A DNA stretch of 64,000 nt from positions 31,303-95,302 of the IMG/VR virus record IMGVR_UViG_3300032092_000015. One strand, written 5' to 3'. This DNA comes from a virus. This document shows positions 62,092-64,000 of this stretch, piece after piece (position 1 is the stretch's first letter; each line of letters begins with the position of its first letter). Made by a program: the position numbers and the translations under genes. Below the pieces are notes generated by a model that saw nothing but the letters and a program-made list of their open reading frames with translations, searched no databases and had not been told where the DNA came from.

Positions 62092-62125
62092 AAAAAAGGA
62101 TCTGAATAATTATATTCAGATCCTT
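62092..62125 (-). terminator. Rho-independent terminator after the acidic tagged protein gene
   Basis: Minus-strand stem AAGGATCTGAATA/TATTCAGATCCTT (13 bp, 4-nt loop) followed by a T run. It lies 25 bases past the stop at 62150. Confidence 0.92.
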
Positions 62126-62149
62126 GATTTAGTTTCTTATTTAACGAGA

Positions 62150-62626
62150 TTATTCTCCGGCTTCAGGCTCGTCAGAAGATTCTGGTGATTGTCCAGATTC
62201 GGCCAATTTAACTTCTTGAATTTTCTTATCAAATGCTTCGGAAATCATATTTAGAGCAGCTTCATAAGCTTCTAATCCAAATTCTTCTTTACATTCTTTA
62301 AGAGATTTAGCAGCTAATCCAGCAACTAATGCTGCATTTTCGCACATATAACTTTCAATTGTATGTTCATCATGCGCATCGCTTTCCCAAGCTTTAGCTT
62401 CTTTAGTTACCATTTCATAACATTCTGATAAAATTTCAGAAACGGCTTTTTCAACTACTTCAGCCTTTTCAGCTTCTGCTGGTTTTTCTTCAGATTCATT
62501 GGCTTGAACTTTTTCAGCCTCATCTTCGTCATGTTCTTCAGGAGTGCCTAAATTAACAACTTCTTTTTCGATTTCTTCAGATCTATCCATTTCTGAAATA
62601 AACTGATCAAATGATTTATATCTCAT
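62150..62626 (-). CDS. Acidic internal head protein with capsid-targeting tag
   Basis: 158 residues, strongly acidic. MRYKSFDQFISEMDR is the capsid-targeting-like tag. It is followed by DRSEEIEKEVVNLGTPEEHD and E-D-E-A-E-K-V-Q-A, the same module found in the 866-residue protein at 12753 (DRAEEIEGKIKDLGEPEKED...AEEVQA). The C-terminal helical part has several Cys (SECYEM, YMCENAAL, SLKECKEEF). The inferred role is a packaged or core protein. Confidence 0.65.
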   Translation of the reverse strand: MRYKSFDQFISEMDRSEEIEKEVVNLGTPEEHDEDEAEKVQANESEEKPAEAEKAEVVEKAVSEILSECYEMVTKEAKAWESDAHDEHTIESYMCENAALVAGLAAKSLKECKEEFGLEAYEAALNMISEAFDKKIQEVKLAESGQSPESSDEPEAGE

Positions 62627-62653
62627 CTTATTTAGATTTTTTTATTATACTTT

Positions 62654-62660
62654 TATATAT
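62654..62660 (-). promoter_or_regulatory. Putative late promoter (TAATATATAAA)
   Basis: Minus-strand TAATATATAAA about 28 bases before the ATG at 62626, in a 33-base gap. It abuts the stop of the upstream gene. Confidence 0.4.
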
Positions 62661-63127
62661 TAAAGATCTTCACCTTCTTTTGGTTCTTTAAGGAATGTAT
62701 AACCGTCAGGAATATGTCCCCAAATAAGAAGTGATTTTAACCATCTAGTCATTTCTCCATCTCTAAAGAAATACGGTGATTTCATATTCTGCTTCATTCC
62801 AATCATTCGACTATTAAATGAAACTTGTTTACCACACCAAAACCACATAGCTGGGGTCCAATTTTTTTCAGCATCTTCAAACGTTTTGCCAGATGGTATC
62901 ATCTTAATAAGCATTTCGGCTGATTCTTTACCAGTGTCGATGCCTGCGTTCTTTGCCTGTTTCTGAGTTAAACCTGCATCTTGGCCATGTCTTGACTCTC
63001 TAAACTGTTTAATCTGAGCTGGAGTCATATTGATTAATTCCTTCCAAGATTTATACAAATCCTCAGAAGGTTCAGCGCTTCTGTCTTCAGCTTCAAGAAT
63101 AAATTGTTCGAAAGTTTTAAACTTCAT
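62660..63127 (-). CDS. Tagged internal head protein
   Basis: 155 residues. MKFKTFEQFILEAEDRSAE is a strong copy of the capsid-targeting peptide. The body, INMTPAQIKQFRESRHGQDAGLT followed by AGIDTGKESAEMLIKMIPSG, is a helical sequence I have seen in uncharacterised phage and bacterial proteins but cannot name, and KNWTPAMWFWCGKQVSFNSRM is aromatic-rich. The start overlaps the upstream gene by one base. Confidence 0.62.
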   Translation of the reverse strand: MKFKTFEQFILEAEDRSAEPSEDLYKSWKELINMTPAQIKQFRESRHGQDAGLTQKQAKNAGIDTGKESAEMLIKMIPSGKTFEDAEKNWTPAMWFWCGKQVSFNSRMIGMKQNMKSPYFFRDGEMTRWLKSLLIWGHIPDGYTFLKEPKEGEDL

Positions 63128-63381
63128 TACGCCTTAGGTTTCTTATTATACTTTCTTTTAGGCTTTGCTTCTACTGCAGAAGAAACGGCAACTTCTTTTT
63201 TAGGCTGCTTTTTAGCTTTTGGTTTAGCAGTCATTTTAGGAGTTTCTTTCTTTGCTTCAAATGCTTTTACCTCAGCATGATCGCTTGCAATAGAATCTTC
63301 TTCATTTTTCTTAAGGTAGTTAAATGCTAACAATACTACACCAAGAACAATTGCAATTGAGAAAATAATTTGTGTTGTCAT
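63127..63381 (-). CDS. Small single-pass membrane protein with basic tail
   Basis: 84 residues. An N-terminal transmembrane helix (about 4-22, QIIFSIAIVLGVVLLAFNY) is followed by a Lys/Ala/Pro-rich tail (KPKAKKQPKKEV ... KPKRKYNKKPKA), probably cytoplasmic and possibly DNA- or membrane-binding. No family recognised. A promoter-like GATATATAG lies about 33 bases upstream. Confidence 0.6.
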   Translation of the reverse strand: MTTQIIFSIAIVLGVVLLAFNYLKKNEEDSIASDHAEVKAFEAKKETPKMTAKPKAKKQPKKEVAVSSAVEAKPKRKYNKKPKA

Positions 63382-63413
63382 AATTTAATTTTTAAAATGG
63401 TTAATTAATACTC

Positions 63414-63420
63414 TATATAT
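63414..63420 (-). promoter_or_regulatory. Putative late promoter (GATATATAG)
   Basis: Minus-strand GATATATAG about 33 bases before the ATG at 63381 and just after a terminator, so it would restart transcription. Confidence 0.48.
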
Positions 63421-63426
63421 CTAGAC

Positions 63427-63453
63427 AAAAAAAGGGACCCTTTCGGGTCCCTT
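63427..63453 (-). terminator. Rho-independent terminator
   Basis: Minus-strand stem AAGGGACCC/GGGTCCCTT with GAAA tetraloop (9 bp) then a seven-T run. It lies 20 bases past the stop at 63473. Confidence 0.95.
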
Positions 63454-63472
63454 ACCAACTAGAAGCTGACAT

Positions 63473-63712
63473 TTACTCTTGTTCTTTAGTAGTATCTGTG
63501 TTTTCAGTTTTGGCGATAAACAAAGTTTCCAGGGTCGCAATTAGGTCATTTGCTTCGCTAACTTTACGTACTAAAGCATCCATCTCATCGATGATTTGAT
63601 GGTGTTCTCCGATCCCAACAGAGTTTTGGTAATATACCTCAAGAGTTGCCAACGCTTCTTTTCGTTGAGCCTCGTATCGAGCTTTTAATGCTTCTACTTT
63701 TAATGATGCCAT
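63473..63712 (-). CDS. Hypothetical coiled-coil protein
   Basis: About 79 residues from the ATG at 63712 (MASLKVEALKARYEAQRKEA). The frame continues to a TTG at 63745, but the ATG is preferred. Helical with heptad-like patterns (MDALVRKVSEANDLIATLETLF) and an acidic end. A terminator follows. Function unknown. Confidence 0.5.
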   Translation of the reverse strand: MASLKVEALKARYEAQRKEALATLEVYYQNSVGIGEHHQIIDEMDALVRKVSEANDLIATLETLFIAKTENTDTTKEQE

Positions 63713-63731
63713 TTTCTTCGTTTGTTTAAAA

Positions 63732-63989
63732 TTATATTGATTCAACTAAAATTGTTTCAAATTTATTCACATAATTTATTAGTGCTAGTTCTTTTGCTTT
63801 GGCTTCAATATCAACATCAATGTTAAGGCCATAAGATTCTATCTTTTCATAGATATAATCAGCATGCGCTCTGTTTACAACAGTAGCATCCTCATATAAT
63901 TTCTTACATGAACTATAATGTGTGAGTTGACGTATACCATGAATATCCCACGTTGTTGCAGCTAATTTAAGAGCATCTTCAACCAACAT
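63732..63989 (-). CDS. Hypothetical protein at the window edge
   Basis: 85 residues from the ATG at 63989 (MLVEDALKLAATTWDIHG). The frame remains open to the window edge, so the true start may lie outside. Helical, with YEDATVVNRAHADYIYEKI in the middle. Not recognised. Confidence 0.5.
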   Translation of the reverse strand: MLVEDALKLAATTWDIHGIRQLTHYSSCKKLYEDATVVNRAHADYIYEKIESYGLNIDVDIEAKAKELALINYVNKFETILVESI

Positions 63990-64000
63990 AGGATCTTCAT

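Noticed and set aside
1-64000. Plus-strand open frames, for example at 4713-5360, 9127-9525 and 32482-32850
   Set aside because: All lie opposite well-supported minus-strand genes, lack family motifs and mirror the codon pattern of the real genes.
1-64000. tRNA genes, CRISPR arrays, insertion sequences, integrase or attachment sites
   Set aside because: Gaps are almost all under 60 bases and none shows a cloverleaf, spaced repeats, terminal inverted repeats or transposase motifs.

Overview
The window is one stretch of a large AT-rich T4-like myovirus genome (a tailed phage with a contractile tail). Every gene I can support lies on the minus strand, so transcription runs from high to low coordinates. 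The T4 kinship rests on recognisable gp32, gp61 primase, UvsW, UvsY, dCMP deaminase, gp25, gp6 (baseplate J), a gp5-type spike and a gp27-like hub, and on T4-type capsid-targeting peptides on many proteins. The host is probably a member of the Bacteroidetes, perhaps a flavobacterium. The clues are A-rich leaders with few Shine-Dalgarno sequences, an Ig-like domain of the type common in flavobacterial surface proteins (51122-51310), and a Bacteroidetes-phage-type membrane/coiled-coil protein (23560-24363). No tRNA, integrase, transposon or CRISPR array was seen.

Layout in transcription order. 64.0-58.3 kb: small accessory genes, two tagged internal-head proteins, dCMP deaminase, several unknowns and a GT2 glycosyltransferase. 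58.3-44 kb: baseplate hub and wedge genes (tube/cap-like protein, LysM-like protein, gp27-like hub, gp5-like spike, gp25, gp6). Among them sit two surprises: a four-S1-domain protein resembling ribosomal protein S1, and an amidoligase fused to pentapeptide repeats. 44-21 kb: very large baseplate or fibre proteins, two paralogous collagen-like/tail-collar fibres (one ending in an intein-like Hint domain), a spanin-like protein and a tube-fold protein. 20.9-15.4 kb: a glycine-zipper protein with a head-targeting tag, a RuvC-like resolvase, then the recombination/replication block gp32, gp61, UvsY, UvsW. 15.4-4.8 kb: mostly internal-head-type proteins, with two covalent-nucleotidyltransferase-like enzymes, one fused to an NMN-adenylyltransferase-like domain. 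4.8-0 kb: an SGNH hydrolase, myo-inositol-phosphate synthase, a HAD phosphatase, an FkbM methyltransferase and a partial protein resembling thymine-hypermodification pyrophosphorylases.

The most striking theme is that ten proteins carry a short F-x-x-[FY]-[ILV]-x-[EK]-like peptide at the N-terminus, or at the C-terminus in two cases. It matches the capsid-targeting sequence of T4 internal proteins (MKTYQEFIAE). I infer that this phage loads an unusually large set of proteins, including RNA-ligase/NAD-type enzymes, into its head for delivery with the DNA. Recurrent R-ATATATA-R motifs 15-45 nt upstream of start codons look like this phage's late promoters. Four canonical hairpin-plus-U-tract terminators separate transcription units.
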